Shown here piece by piece: positions 24,538 through 32,835 of a DNA stretch of 64,000 nt. Position 1 is the first letter of the stretch, and each line of letters opens with the position of its first letter. The translations under genes were made by a program, and so were the position numbers. This DNA is from Cellulomonas chitinilytica (GTDB taxonomy: Bacteria > Actinomycetota > Actinomycetes > Actinomycetales > Cellulomonadaceae): assembly GCF_016862675.1 (NCBI RefSeq), contig NZ_BONK01000007.1, forward strand, positions 124,001 to 188,000, written 5' to 3'. The notes beneath the pieces are model-generated. The model was not told the origin of the DNA. It ran no database searches and worked only from the letters and a program-made list of their open reading frames with translations.

Positions 24538-25941
24538 TCAGGGTGCGGGGACCGTGTCGACCCAGCTGGTGCCGGCGGCGCGGTAGCCGTTGACCCGGGC
24601 CGTCACCTCCGACGGGCTGAGCACCTGGTTCTTCGCGTGGTAGAACCAGTCGACCTTCTGGGTGTAGGTGCGCGGGGTGCTGCTGCCGATCTGGCCGCCG
24701 CTGATGAACCAGAGGTTGAAGTTCACCGACTGCACGGTCTCCGGGTAGTAGTCGCCGCCGTGCGTCGCGAACAGCTCACCGTCGATGTAGTACTTGATCT
24801 GGCCGTTCGCCACCTGCAGGACGAGGTCGTGCCAGCCCGCGTAGCTGCGCCGCTGCTCGGTGTGGGTGTTCACCGCGATCCACGGGTCGTTCTGGTAGGT
24901 CTCCCACGACGTCGTGTAGAGGATGCTGCTCGGCTCGCCCCAGCCGCCGTTGGGCAGGTACTCGAAGTCCTGCTCGGAGTAGCTCGGGTCCAGGTCGTGG
25001 TCGAGCGGCGTGATGGTGAAGAACGTCTCGACGACGGCGTCGCCGTCGGGCCCGCTGTCGGGTGCGTCGGTGAACCAGACGCGCGCGGCGTACGTCCCCT
25101 CGAGGAACTTGCGCTGGTGCAGCACCTCCGACTGCCGCGTCCCTGCGCCGGTGCCGTCGGTGGACGACGTGAGCTGCAAGGCCTTGTTCGAGCCGGACAC
25201 GGCCGGGAACGACACGTTCTCCTTGGGCCAGGTCGCTCCCGGGATGCCGGGGCCGCCCGCGTTGGTGCGGATGGTCCAGTGGTGCGCGGCGATGGCCGCG
25301 TCGTTCGCGTTCGCGTAGCTGAAGTCGTCGAACACGACCTGCCCGTTGCCCGGGGGAGTGGTGGGCGGAGGGGTGGTGGGGGGAGGCGTCGTCGGGTTGC
25401 CGCCGGTGGGCGGGGTGCCGGACACGAGCGTGCCCCCGACGAAGACCGCGATCCGCGACGACGGCGCGTACGACGTGCCCGGCGCGTACGAGTAGTCGTC
25501 GCTCTGCGTGATGCGCTGCCAGTCGGTGCGGTAGTAGCGCAGCTGCAGGTCACCGGTGCTGCCGCCCACCGCCAGGGAGCCGGAGGTGAACCCGACCTCC
25601 AGGTAGCGGTCGGCGCCCGTCGACCCGTTCGCGATCGTGCCGAACGTGCCCGTCACGGTCGAGCACGAGACGACGGCCCACGAGCACGCGAACCGGTACT
25701 GCTGCGACGGCGAGTCCGCGCCGAAGTAGTAGCGGATCGTCACGTCGCGCAGCGCGACGGGCGACGAGCCGCCGTTGCGGAGCACGAACCAGGGCTCGAC
25801 CTGGTCGACCGTCGCCCCCGGGGCGCTCGTGCGGTACTGCAGGCTGATCGACGGTGCAGCCTGCGCGGGGGCGGCGATGCCCACGGCGACCAGTGCGGTC
25901 ACCGCCGCGCCGGCCCACAGTGCCAGCGGTCGGATCTTCAT
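24538..25941 (-). CDS. Secreted protein with CBM3 and a GH16-like catalytic domain
   Basis: 467 aa. A Sec signal peptide (about 28 residues, ending APAQAAPS) is followed by a family 3 carbohydrate-binding module (about 30-180; SLQYRTSAPGATVDQVEPWF, VTIRYYFGADSPSQ), a Pro/Thr linker (PTTPPPTTPP) and a C-terminal beta-jelly-roll domain of GH16 type (about 215-440). The likely active-site motif is EQDFEYLPNGGWG (E-x-D-x-E). CBM3 usually binds cellulose, sometimes chitin. It starts 13 bases after the GH20 stop, so it is probably the last gene of the das-type operon. Exact substrate unknown. Confidence 0.78.
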   Translation of the reverse strand: MKIRPLALWAGAAVTALVAVGIAAPAQAAPSISLQYRTSAPGATVDQVEPWFVLRNGGSSPVALRDVTIRYYFGADSPSQQYRFACSWAVVSCSTVTGTFGTIANGSTGADRYLEVGFTSGSLAVGGSTGDLQLRYYRTDWQRITQSDDYSYAPGTSYAPSSRIAVFVGGTLVSGTPPTGGNPTTPPPTTPPPTTPPGNGQVVFDDFSYANANDAAIAAHHWTIRTNAGGPGIPGATWPKENVSFPAVSGSNKALQLTSSTDGTGAGTRQSEVLHQRKFLEGTYAARVWFTDAPDSGPDGDAVVETFFTITPLDHDLDPSYSEQDFEYLPNGGWGEPSSILYTTSWETYQNDPWIAVNTHTEQRRSYAGWHDLVLQVANGQIKYYIDGELFATHGGDYYPETVQSVNFNLWFISGGQIGSSTPRTYTQKVDWFYHAKNQVLSPSEVTARVNGYRAAGTSWVDTVPAP

Positions 25942-25954
25942 CTGCGATCTCCTT

Positions 25955-27226
25955 TCATCGGGTGCCCAGGCCCAGGCGGGCCAGGTGCGTCGGGAGCCTG
26001 GCGAGGAAGTCGTCGTACGGGCCGGCGGTGCCCCAGGCGACCTCGGCGAACGCGCACAGCCGGGGGAACGCCGCCCGCTCCACGTCGGCGGGGGTGGCGA
26101 GGTGCTCGGTCCACAGCTGCGCCTGGACGCCGAGGACGCCCGGCGCCGACGGCGGGTCGAACGCGTAGGCGTCGGCGAGCGGCAGCACACGGTCCGGTCC
26201 GAACGGGCCGTCCTGCGGGTGCGTCGGGTAGTCCAGGTAGGTGCGCGTGTGCGGGGCGAGGACGACGTCGTGGCCGGCCTGCGCGGCGGCGAGACCGCTG
26301 TCCTCGTCGAGCCACGGCATCGCGACGGCCCCGGGCGGGCCGCCGGGCTTCTCGTACCAGAACACGGCCCGCCGCCCGCGCCCTTCGACGTGCTCCGCGA
26401 GGCGGCCGGTGAACCACGCGCAGGCGTCCGCCGGGCCGGCGAGGCCGAGCTCGTCCATCCGCTGCCGCGCGCGCGGGCTGGCCGCCCACTCGTCGGGCAG
26501 GCATTCGTCGCCGCCCAGGTGCACGTACGGCCCCGGGAACAGGTCCATGACCTCGTCGAGCACGTCGCGGAAGAACGCGAGCGTGGCGTCCTCGAGGTTG
26601 AGCGTGTGCCGGCTGATGCCCCACTCCCGCCACACCTCGACGGGGGTGCCGGGGGCGTTGCCGAGGGCGGGGTAGGCCGCGAGCGCCGCCTGGACGTGCC
26701 CGGGGACGTTGATCTCCGGCACGACGGTGACGTGGCGGTCGGCGGCGTGCGCGACGATCTCGCGGACGTCGTCGTGCGTGTAGTGCTCCCCGCTGACCTC
26801 CGTCAGGCGCGGGTACCGCGAGATGGGCAGGCGCCAGCCCTGGTCGTCGGTGAGGTGGAGCTGCAGGACGTTGAGCCGGTGCGCGGCGAGCAGGTCGACG
26901 AGCCGCAGCACGAACTCCTTCGGCATGAAGTGCCGGGCGGTGTCGAGCATGACGCCGCGCCACGCGAACCGGGGGGCGTCCGTGATCGTGCCGAGCGGCA
27001 GCTCGTCGAGCGTGCGGAGCGCGAGCCGCCCGTAGGCGGCGCCCGCGGGTCCGCCGCTGGTCAGCGTGACGGCGTCGGGCGTGACGTCGAGCCGGTAGCC
27101 CTCCGGGTGCATCGCGGGGTCGTGCGCGGTGCGGACGCGGAGCGGGTCGACGGCGACGGTGCCGCCGGTGGCGGTCACGTGCGCGGGCTGCGGGACGAGG
27201 GCGAGCGAGTGCTGCGGGTCCGTCAA
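25955..27226 (-). CDS. GH20 beta-N-acetylhexosaminidase (DasD-like)
   Basis: 423 aa. The catalytic (beta/alpha)8 domain shows FAWRGVMLDTARHFMPKEFV, LNVLQLHLTDDQGWRLPISRYPRLTEVSG and the catalytic Asp-Glu pair in HLGGDECLPDEW. No signal peptide is seen, so the enzyme is probably cytoplasmic, splitting imported N,N'-diacetylchitobiose into GlcNAc, as DasD does. The N-terminal GH20b domain is short. Position directly after DasABC-type transporter genes matches the Streptomyces das cluster. Confidence 0.85.
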   Translation of the reverse strand: MTDPQHSLALVPQPAHVTATGGTVAVDPLRVRTAHDPAMHPEGYRLDVTPDAVTLTSGGPAGAAYGRLALRTLDELPLGTITDAPRFAWRGVMLDTARHFMPKEFVLRLVDLLAAHRLNVLQLHLTDDQGWRLPISRYPRLTEVSGEHYTHDDVREIVAHAADRHVTVVPEINVPGHVQAALAAYPALGNAPGTPVEVWREWGISRHTLNLEDATLAFFRDVLDEVMDLFPGPYVHLGGDECLPDEWAASPRARQRMDELGLAGPADACAWFTGRLAEHVEGRGRRAVFWYEKPGGPPGAVAMPWLDEDSGLAAAQAGHDVVLAPHTRTYLDYPTHPQDGPFGPDRVLPLADAYAFDPPSAPGVLGVQAQLWTEHLATPADVERAAFPRLCAFAEVAWGTAGPYDDFLARLPTHLARLGLGTR

Positions 27227-27259
27227 GGGAGGTCCTTCCGTGGTGGCGCCGGGTGCAGG

Positions 27260-28093
27260 TCAGCCCTTGACGGCGCCGGCGACGATCCCCGTCGTCACGC
27301 GGCGCTGCAGGACGAGGAAGACGGCCAGGACGGGCAGCATGAACAGCGTGGAGGCGGCCATGGTGGCGCCCCAGTCCGTGCCGAAGACGTTCCCGAAGGA
27401 CGACAGCCAGACGGGCAGCGTGCGGTTGTCCTGGTTCTTGATGATCAGCGCGTTCGCGAACGCGAACTCGTTCCACGCGGTGATGAAGCCGAACAGCGAG
27501 GTCGACATCAGGCCGGGTGCGAGCAGCGGGAGGACGACGCGCCGGAACGCCTGCAGCCTGCTCGCGCCGTCGAGCTGTGCCGCTTCCTCGAGCTCGGCCG
27601 GCACGGCGGCGAGGAACCCCCGCAGCGTGACGATCGTGAACGGCAGGGTGCTCACGAAGTAGATCGCGGTGAGCAGCGACAGGGTGTCGAGCGTCCCGGT
27701 GTCGCGGGCGATGATGAACATCGGGATGAGCAGCGCCTCCCAGGGGGCCATCTGCGCGACGAACACCATGAGCACGAACCCCTGCCGGCCGCGCCACTGC
27801 AGGCGCGCCACCGCGAACGCGGCCATGAGCCCGACGACGAGCGCCAGCAGCACGGCGCCGACCGAGACGAGGGCGCTGTTGCGCCAGAACAGCCAGAACC
27901 CGTCGACGGCGACGGCGTCGCGGAAGTGCTGGACCGTCGGGTGCAGGGGCAGGAGCTGCGGGGTGTCGGCCTGGATGTCGGTCGTCGGCTTGAACGCCGT
28001 CGAGACCATCCAGTAGACGGGGAACACCGACGCGACCAGCACGACGGTGGCGGCGAGGTTGACCGGGACCTGCCGCAGCGCGCGTGCCCTCAT
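27260..28093 (-). CDS. dasC: Carbohydrate ABC transporter permease (DasC-like, MalG family)
   Basis: 277 aa, six membrane helices starting VNLAATVVLVASVFPVYWMVSTAF. The EAA motif is ELEEAAQLDGASRLQAFRRV, typical for CUT1 sugar permeases, and the C-terminal KG ending is conserved. The ATG overlaps the stop of the partner permease by 4 bases. No ATPase is encoded here, as in Streptomyces, where the shared ATPase MsiK serves the Das system. Confidence 0.85.
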   Translation of the reverse strand: MRARALRQVPVNLAATVVLVASVFPVYWMVSTAFKPTTDIQADTPQLLPLHPTVQHFRDAVAVDGFWLFWRNSALVSVGAVLLALVVGLMAAFAVARLQWRGRQGFVLMVFVAQMAPWEALLIPMFIIARDTGTLDTLSLLTAIYFVSTLPFTIVTLRGFLAAVPAELEEAAQLDGASRLQAFRRVVLPLLAPGLMSTSLFGFITAWNEFAFANALIIKNQDNRTLPVWLSSFGNVFGTDWGATMAASTLFMLPVLAVFLVLQRRVTTGIVAGAVKG

Positions 28094-29058
28094 GACGCCA
28101 CCGCCTCGGTCCGGTACAGGTGCCGCAGGTGCGGGACGAGCACGACGAGCAGGAGCAGGACCGTCAGCGTGGAGATGACCGCTCCGAGGTCGTACTTGTG
28201 CAGGGACTGCGCCACCTGGAACGCGTAGACGGGCAGGGTCGTCGTCGCGCCCTCGGGGCCGCCCTGGCTGACGGCCCAGATCTGCGCGAAGCACTTGAAG
28301 ACCCAGATGATCTCCAGCGACGTGATGAGCCCGAACAGGGGCCTCAGCAGCGGGAACGTGACGACGCGGAAGATCTGCAGGGCGTTCGCGCCGTCGATGC
28401 GCGCGGACTCGAACAGCTCGCCGGGGATCGTCGTCAGGCCGGCGTACAGCGTGAGCGCGGCGAACGGCACGGACTGCCAGACGACGAGCACGACGAGGAT
28501 GACGAACGTCGCGGTCCCGTCGGCGAACCACGTGTACCCGTCGAACTGCTCGAGCCCGAGACTCGTGAGGAACCAGTTCACGACGCCGAGCCGGGACTGG
28601 AACATCCACTGGAACACCGTCGTCGCGGCCAGCACCGGCACGGCCCAGACGAGCACCAGGGCGCTCATCACGGCGAGCCGCATCCTGCTGCCGAGCCGCA
28701 CGAGCAGCAGGGCGACGAGAGTCGACAGGACCATGATCAGCACGACGTTCACGACGGTCCACAGCAGCGTGCGGCGCAGCACCGACCACAGCTCCGGGCT
28801 GGTCAGCACCTCGCGGTAGTTGTCGAGGCCCACCCACGTGGCGCCGCCACGCACGAGCTCGGCGAGCCGGAAGTGCTGCAGCGAGATGACGACGCTGCGC
28901 ACCACGGGGTAGAGGAGCAGCAGCACCGTCCCGACGACGGTGGGGAGCACCAGCAGGTACGGCCACACCGGAATGCGGCGCCTCGTCGGGCGGCGAGAGA
29001 TGACCGGCGGGCGCGCGACGGGGTCCGTCGTCGGCCGGGCGGGAGCGTCTGAGAGCAC
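28090..29058 (-). CDS. dasB: Carbohydrate ABC transporter permease (DasB-like, MalF family)
   Basis: 322 aa, six membrane helices after a Pro/Arg-rich N terminus; first helix WPYLLVLPTVVGTVLLLLYP. The EAA motif ELFESARIDGANALQIFRVV identifies it as a CUT1 permease. The GTG at 29058 is chosen because GAGAGGGA precedes it at good spacing; an ATG further upstream would add 21 unrelated residues and overlap the hairpin region. It pairs with the DasC-like protein. Confidence 0.85.
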   Translation of the reverse strand: MLSDAPARPTTDPVARPPVISRRPTRRRIPVWPYLLVLPTVVGTVLLLLYPVVRSVVISLQHFRLAELVRGGATWVGLDNYREVLTSPELWSVLRRTLLWTVVNVVLIMVLSTLVALLLVRLGSRMRLAVMSALVLVWAVPVLAATTVFQWMFQSRLGVVNWFLTSLGLEQFDGYTWFADGTATFVILVVLVVWQSVPFAALTLYAGLTTIPGELFESARIDGANALQIFRVVTFPLLRPLFGLITSLEIIWVFKCFAQIWAVSQGGPEGATTTLPVYAFQVAQSLHKYDLGAVISTLTVLLLLVVLVPHLRHLYRTEAVAS

Positions 29059-29088
29059 GTCGTCCCTCTCGGGTGGCAGTGGCCTCGG

Positions 29089-29126
29089 GCCGGGTGCTGC
29101 GGGAACCCCTTCGCGCAGCACCCGGC
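29089..29126 (-). promoter_or_regulatory. Strong hairpin between dasA-like and dasB-like genes
   Basis: A perfect 13-bp stem (GCCGGGTGCTGCG at 29089-29101 with its complement at 29114-29126) and a 12-base loop start 9 bases past the dasA stop. It probably limits read-through so that more binding protein than permease is made. Confidence 0.65.
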
Positions 29127-29134
29127 GGGAGGGG

Positions 29135-30403
29135 TCAGGAGTCGGTGCCGAGGATCTGCGTGATGGTGTCCGAGGCCCGTGCGGCCGCCCCCGCGGGGTC
29201 GCCGCCGGTGAGCGCCTCGGTCATGTACTCCTTGATGACGTTCTTGGCCTCGACAGCGGCCCAGGCGGGGGTGTTCGGAGTCGCGTGCCCGTTCGCCGCA
29301 CCCACCGCCATCGCGGCCGCTCCCTCGCTGCCGGCCAGGGCCCCGGCGAGCGACGTCCGGTTCGGCACGTAGGACATCGCCGTCGCCATCGACGTCTGGA
29401 ACTGCTCGCCCGCGAGCGCCTTGACGACCTCGTAGGCGAGCTCCTGGTGCTGGGACGCGACGGGGATGATGAGGTCCGAGCCGCCCGTGAACACCGCGCC
29501 CGGCTTGTCGGCCGTCGGCCCGGGGATCGGGAAGAAGCCGAGCTTGCCGTCGAGGTCGGGGTTCGCCTTGACGATCGCGCCGGCCCCGCCGGGTGCGGAG
29601 ATGATCTGCGCGACGTCGCCCTTGGCGAACACGTCGGCCTGCGGCGGGTCGGACTCGTCGGAGTCCTTCGGACCTTCGCCGAGCGCCTGCAGCTGTGTGT
29701 AGAACTCCATGCCGGCGAGCGCCTCGGGGGTGTCGAGGGCGCCCGTCCACTCGTCGCCGTCCTGCACCGCGAGGTCGCCGCCCTCGTCCCAGACGAACCC
29801 GGCGAGCGTGTACCAGTTCTGGCCGGGCAGGTAGATGCCCTGGTGGCCGCCGGTGTTGAGCGCGGTGGTGTCGTCGATCCACTCCGCGCGGGTGGTGGGC
29901 GGCTCGGTGATGCCGGCGGCCGCGAAGAGGTCCTTGTTGTAGATGACGACCCGGTTCGCGGCGTACCAGGGGATGCCGTACTGGGCGCCGTCGATGTTGC
30001 CGGGCTCGGCGAGGCCGGGCAGCCAGTCGGACCCCTGGAGGTCGTCGACCTTGTCGGTGAGGTCGACGACGCCGCCGCTCGCCGCGTACTGCGCGACCTG
30101 CGTGTTGCCCACCTCGATGACGTCGGGGGCGTCGTTGCTGGCCAGGGCGCTGGTGACCTTCTGCCCGATGCCGTCCCACTCCTGGATCTGGACGTCCACG
30201 GTGGTGCCCTTGTGCGCCGCCTCGAAGTCGGTGACGAACTGCTGGACGATCTCGTCGGTGAAGCTGTCCTTCATGAACCAGACCGTCAGCTCGGCGGGCT
30301 GGTCGGTGTCGTCCGGCGAGGACGACGGGCTGGACGTGCCGCACGCGGCGAGGGTGCCGGCGAGCACGAGCGCCGCGGGGGCGGCGAGCAGGCGGGACTT
30401 CAT
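29135..30403 (-). CDS. dasA: Sugar-binding lipoprotein (DasA-like)
   Basis: 422 aa. A lipoprotein signal peptide ends in the lipobox LAGTLAACGT. The mature part has the CUT1 binding-protein pattern LTVWFMKDSFTDEIVQQF, QIQEWDGIGQKVTSALASND and PDVIEVGNTQVAQYA, which I recall as very close to Streptomyces DasA, the N,N'-diacetylchitobiose binder. GGGAGGG lies 5 bases before the ATG. Its promoter (30455-30483) contains a dre-like site. Confidence 0.85.
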   Translation of the reverse strand: MKSRLLAAPAALVLAGTLAACGTSSPSSSPDDTDQPAELTVWFMKDSFTDEIVQQFVTDFEAAHKGTTVDVQIQEWDGIGQKVTSALASNDAPDVIEVGNTQVAQYAASGGVVDLTDKVDDLQGSDWLPGLAEPGNIDGAQYGIPWYAANRVVIYNKDLFAAAGITEPPTTRAEWIDDTTALNTGGHQGIYLPGQNWYTLAGFVWDEGGDLAVQDGDEWTGALDTPEALAGMEFYTQLQALGEGPKDSDESDPPQADVFAKGDVAQIISAPGGAGAIVKANPDLDGKLGFFPIPGPTADKPGAVFTGGSDLIIPVASQHQELAYEVVKALAGEQFQTSMATAMSYVPNRTSLAGALAGSEGAAAMAVGAANGHATPNTPAWAAVEAKNVIKEYMTEALTGGDPAGAAARASDTITQILGTDS

Positions 30404-30454
30404 CGGGACCCTCCCAGTGGTTAGGTATTGGTAAGCCGCTGTGGCCTGTGGGAG

Positions 30455-30483
30455 AGCCTGGACTTGACCAGTTGCCGTGTCAA
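30455..30483 (-). promoter_or_regulatory. Promoter of the das-type operon
   Basis: On the minus strand TTGACA (30478-30483) and CAGGCT (30455-30460) are separated by 17 bases. This is the best -35/-10 pair in the window. Transcription would begin near 30448, leaving a leader of about 45 bases before the dasA ATG. Confidence 0.65.
30457..30472. promoter_or_regulatory. dre-like DasR operator
   Basis: CCTGGACTTGACCAGT matches the DasR consensus ACTGGTCTAGACCAGT at 13 of 16 bases and lies between the -10 and -35 boxes of the das promoter, where binding would block transcription. A further perfect half-site ACTGGT lies at 30515-30520 near the regulator's own start. Confidence 0.65.
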
Positions 30484-30519
30484 GACCCGGTTTTGCGCGG
30501 AACATGGGGAACGAACTGG

Positions 30520-30525
30520 TAAGGT
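30520..30525 (+). promoter_or_regulatory. -10 box of the GntR gene, leaderless start
   Basis: TAAGGT lies 8 bases upstream of the GTG at 30534. There is no Shine-Dalgarno sequence, so the mRNA probably begins at the start codon. The box abuts the ACTGGT half-site, which suggests autoregulation. Confidence 0.5.
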
Positions 30526-30533
30526 TTGGCGCC

Positions 30534-31268
30534 GTGACGTCGAACCTCCGGCCCGGCCTCAAGCGCGATGCCGTGCGTGACTACCTGCTGGACCTCGTGG
30601 CCGGGCGCGGGCCGGGCGAGGCGATCCCGTCCGAGCGCGACCTGGCCGCCGAGCTCGGCGTCTCCCGCCCGACCCTGCGTGCCGCCGTCGACGACCTCGT
30701 CCGGTCGGGCGTCCTCGTGCGCGAGCAGGGCCGCGGCACGTTCACCGGGCCGCACCGCGTGACCCAGGCGCTCGCAGCCACACCGTCCGGCTCGTTCTAC
30801 GCGCCGCCCGCCGAGGGGGAGTGGAGCAGCCAGGTCCTCGACTTCGGCACCCTCGTCGCCGGACCGCAGCTCGCCCGGCGGCTGCAGCTCGCGCCCGCGG
30901 CGCCCGTGCTGCGTGTCGTGCGGCTGCGGGTGGTCGACGGCGAGCCGATGGCCATCGAGCGGCTGCACCTGCCGTACGAGCTCGTGGTGGGGCTCGAACC
31001 CGACGACATGGTCGCCGGGTCCTTCTACCGGCTGCTGCGCGAGCGGTTCGGCGTCGACGTCCGCAGCGCGGTGCAGACGCTCGAGGCGACGGTGACGGAC
31101 GAGTCCGAGGCCGGCCTGCTGGGCGTCCCGGAGCACTTCCCCGCCCTCATGGTCGAGCGCACCACCCGGGACGCCGGCGGTCGGATCGTCGAGTTCGTGC
31201 GGTCCGTCTACCGCGGCGACCGGTACCGCGTGACGAGCGAGCTGCACTTCGACGCGGCGTCCGGCTGA
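30534..31268 (+). CDS. dasR: GntR/HutC-family regulator (DasR-like)
   Basis: 244 aa. The N-terminal winged helix-turn-helix reads PSERDLAAELGVSRPTLRAA then LVREQGRGTFTG. Residues from about 90 on form a UTRA ligand domain (MAIERLHLPYELVVGL, LMVERTTRDAGGRIVEFV), the HutC subfamily that includes DasR, the GlcN-6-P-responsive master regulator of amino-sugar use. It is divergent from the DasA-like gene and shares its operator region, the same layout as in Streptomyces. GTG start, probably leaderless. Confidence 0.85.
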   Translation: MTSNLRPGLKRDAVRDYLLDLVAGRGPGEAIPSERDLAAELGVSRPTLRAAVDDLVRSGVLVREQGRGTFTGPHRVTQALAATPSGSFYAPPAEGEWSSQVLDFGTLVAGPQLARRLQLAPAAPVLRVVRLRVVDGEPMAIERLHLPYELVVGLEPDDMVAGSFYRLLRERFGVDVRSAVQTLEATVTDESEAGLLGVPEHFPALMVERTTRDAGGRIVEFVRSVYRGDRYRVTSELHFDAASG

Positions 31269-31286
31269 CGGCGGCACGAGCCGCTG

Positions 31287-32099
31287 CTAGGCACGGCCGT
31301 ACCCGAACTGGGCGCGCGTGAGGGCGTCGAACGTGCGGTCCGGCAGGAGCGTGGCCAGGGCGACGGCGACGTTCGCACCCTTGCCGACCCGGTAGCGGGT
31401 CCTGGGCCGCGGCGCCTGGGCGGCCCGCGCGACGACCTGCGCGACGGCGTCGACGGTGCTCATCTGCCGGGCGACCTGGCTGCCGGCGAAGTACCGCCGC
31501 ATCGCGTCGGCCATCCGCCGGTACGGCCCGGTGCCGGACGCCGCGGCGAGCCGGTCCATGGCGGTGTCGTGCCAGCCGGTGTCGACGTAGCTCGGCTGGA
31601 CGACGGTGACGTCGACGCCGAACTGGGCGACCTCGCCGCGCAGCGTGTCGGACAGGGCCTCGAGCGCGAACTTGGAGGCGTGGTACCAGCCGCCGAGCGG
31701 TGCGGCGAACTCGCCGGCGAGCGACGACACGTTGACGATCCGGCCCGAGCCGGCCTCGCGCATCCCGGGCAGGACGGCCTGGACGAGCCGGGTGGGGCCC
31801 AGCACGTTGACCTCGAGCTGGCGGCGCGCGTCGTCGATCGAGGTCTCCTCGACGGACCCGAACTCGCCGTACCCGGCGCAGTTGACCAGGACGTCGATCC
31901 GGCCGGCCTCGTCGAGCACCCGGCGCACGGCCGCCTCGGCACCGGTGCCGTCGGTCAGGTCGAGGGGGACGGGCGTGACGCCCGCCGGGATGTCGTGGGT
32001 GCGGCGGGCGGCGCCGAAGACCTGGTGGCCCGACGCGGCGAGGAGCTCGGCGGTGCGGCGACCGATGCCGGACGACGCTCCGGTGATGAGGACGATCAT
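31287..32099 (-). CDS. Short-chain dehydrogenase/reductase
   Basis: 270 aa classical SDR: the NAD(P)-binding ITGASSGIGRRTAELLAASG, the NCAGYG motif, the catalytic Ser in NVSSLAGE and the YHASK active site (residues about 150-155). The Arg after the first motif region (AARR) suggests NADP preference. Substrate unknown. It is divergent from a TetR regulator with a palindromic operator between them, so it is probably that regulator's target. Confidence 0.85.
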   Translation of the reverse strand: MIVLITGASSGIGRRTAELLAASGHQVFGAARRTHDIPAGVTPVPLDLTDGTGAEAAVRRVLDEAGRIDVLVNCAGYGEFGSVEETSIDDARRQLEVNVLGPTRLVQAVLPGMREAGSGRIVNVSSLAGEFAAPLGGWYHASKFALEALSDTLRGEVAQFGVDVTVVQPSYVDTGWHDTAMDRLAAASGTGPYRRMADAMRRYFAGSQVARQMSTVDAVAQVVARAAQAPRPRTRYRVGKGANVAVALATLLPDRTFDALTRAQFGYGRA

Positions 32100-32127
32100 G
32101 AGGCCATCTCCCTGGGTGAGATCGTAC

Positions 32128-32144
32128 TGTGAACGTGATTCACA
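32128..32144. promoter_or_regulatory. Operator between SDR and TetR genes
   Basis: TGTGAACGTGATTCACA is a perfect inverted repeat with 6-bp arms and a 5-base centre in the 64-base divergent gap. It overlaps possible -10 boxes in both directions (TACTGT for the TetR gene, TACGAT for the SDR). Typical of TetR autoregulation. Confidence 0.6.
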
Positions 32145-32163
32145 TTTACAGAAGTACCGTACG

Positions 32164-32835
32164 ATGGGTGCCATGCCGGGTCAAGAGGACAGCTCGCGGG
32201 CGTTGCGGGTGCTGTGGGGGGCGGAGGGTGCCGCGGCCCGTGGGCCCCGGCCGCGACAGTCGCTGCCGCAGGTCGCCGAGGCGGCGGTGAGGCTCGCCGA
32301 CGCCCACGGCCTGGAGAGCGTGACGCTGGCGAACGTCGCCCGCGAGCTCGGCATGACCACCTCGGCGATCTACCGCTACGTGGACTCCAAGGACGTCCTG
32401 GTCGAGCTGATGGTCGACCGCGCCGTCGGCGAGCCGCCGACGCTGACGGCGGCGACCTGGCAGGGGTCCGCGCGCGAGTGGGCCGGCGCGCTGCGCGAGC
32501 GCTACCGCCGGCATCCCTGGCTCGCGCAGGTCACGCCCTCAGGTCCGCCCCGGGTGCCGAACCCGATCGGATGGATCGCCGGGCTCGTCGAGGCGCTCTC
32601 GTCCGAGCCCGGGATCGACGGCATGAGGGTCGCGCTGCTGCTCGACGCGCTGGTCCGCAGCTACTCGGCCGTCTCCCGGGCGTCGCAGTCCGCGCCGCCG
32701 CCCGAGTGGCTCACGGGGGCGCTGTCCGCGCGGTTCCCCGTGCTCACCTCCGGGATGCATCGCGACTGGTCCGACCCCGACGAGGAGCTCGCGTTCGCGC
32801 TCGACGTCGTCCTCGCCGGGCTCGCCGCCCCCTGA
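32164..32835 (+). CDS. TetR/AcrR family transcriptional regulator
   Basis: 223 aa. The DNA-binding helix-turn-helix is VTLANVARELGMTTSAIYRYVDSKDVLVEL (about residues 53-82), followed by a TetR_C_11-like ligand domain rich in aromatic and Trp residues. The ATG at 32164 or 32173 could be used. Probably represses the divergent SDR gene. Its last 175 bases overlap the reading frame of the convergent HxlR gene. Confidence 0.85.
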   Translation: MGAMPGQEDSSRALRVLWGAEGAAARGPRPRQSLPQVAEAAVRLADAHGLESVTLANVARELGMTTSAIYRYVDSKDVLVELMVDRAVGEPPTLTAATWQGSAREWAGALRERYRRHPWLAQVTPSGPPRVPNPIGWIAGLVEALSSEPGIDGMRVALLLDALVRSYSAVSRASQSAPPPEWLTGALSARFPVLTSGMHRDWSDPDEELAFALDVVLAGLAAP

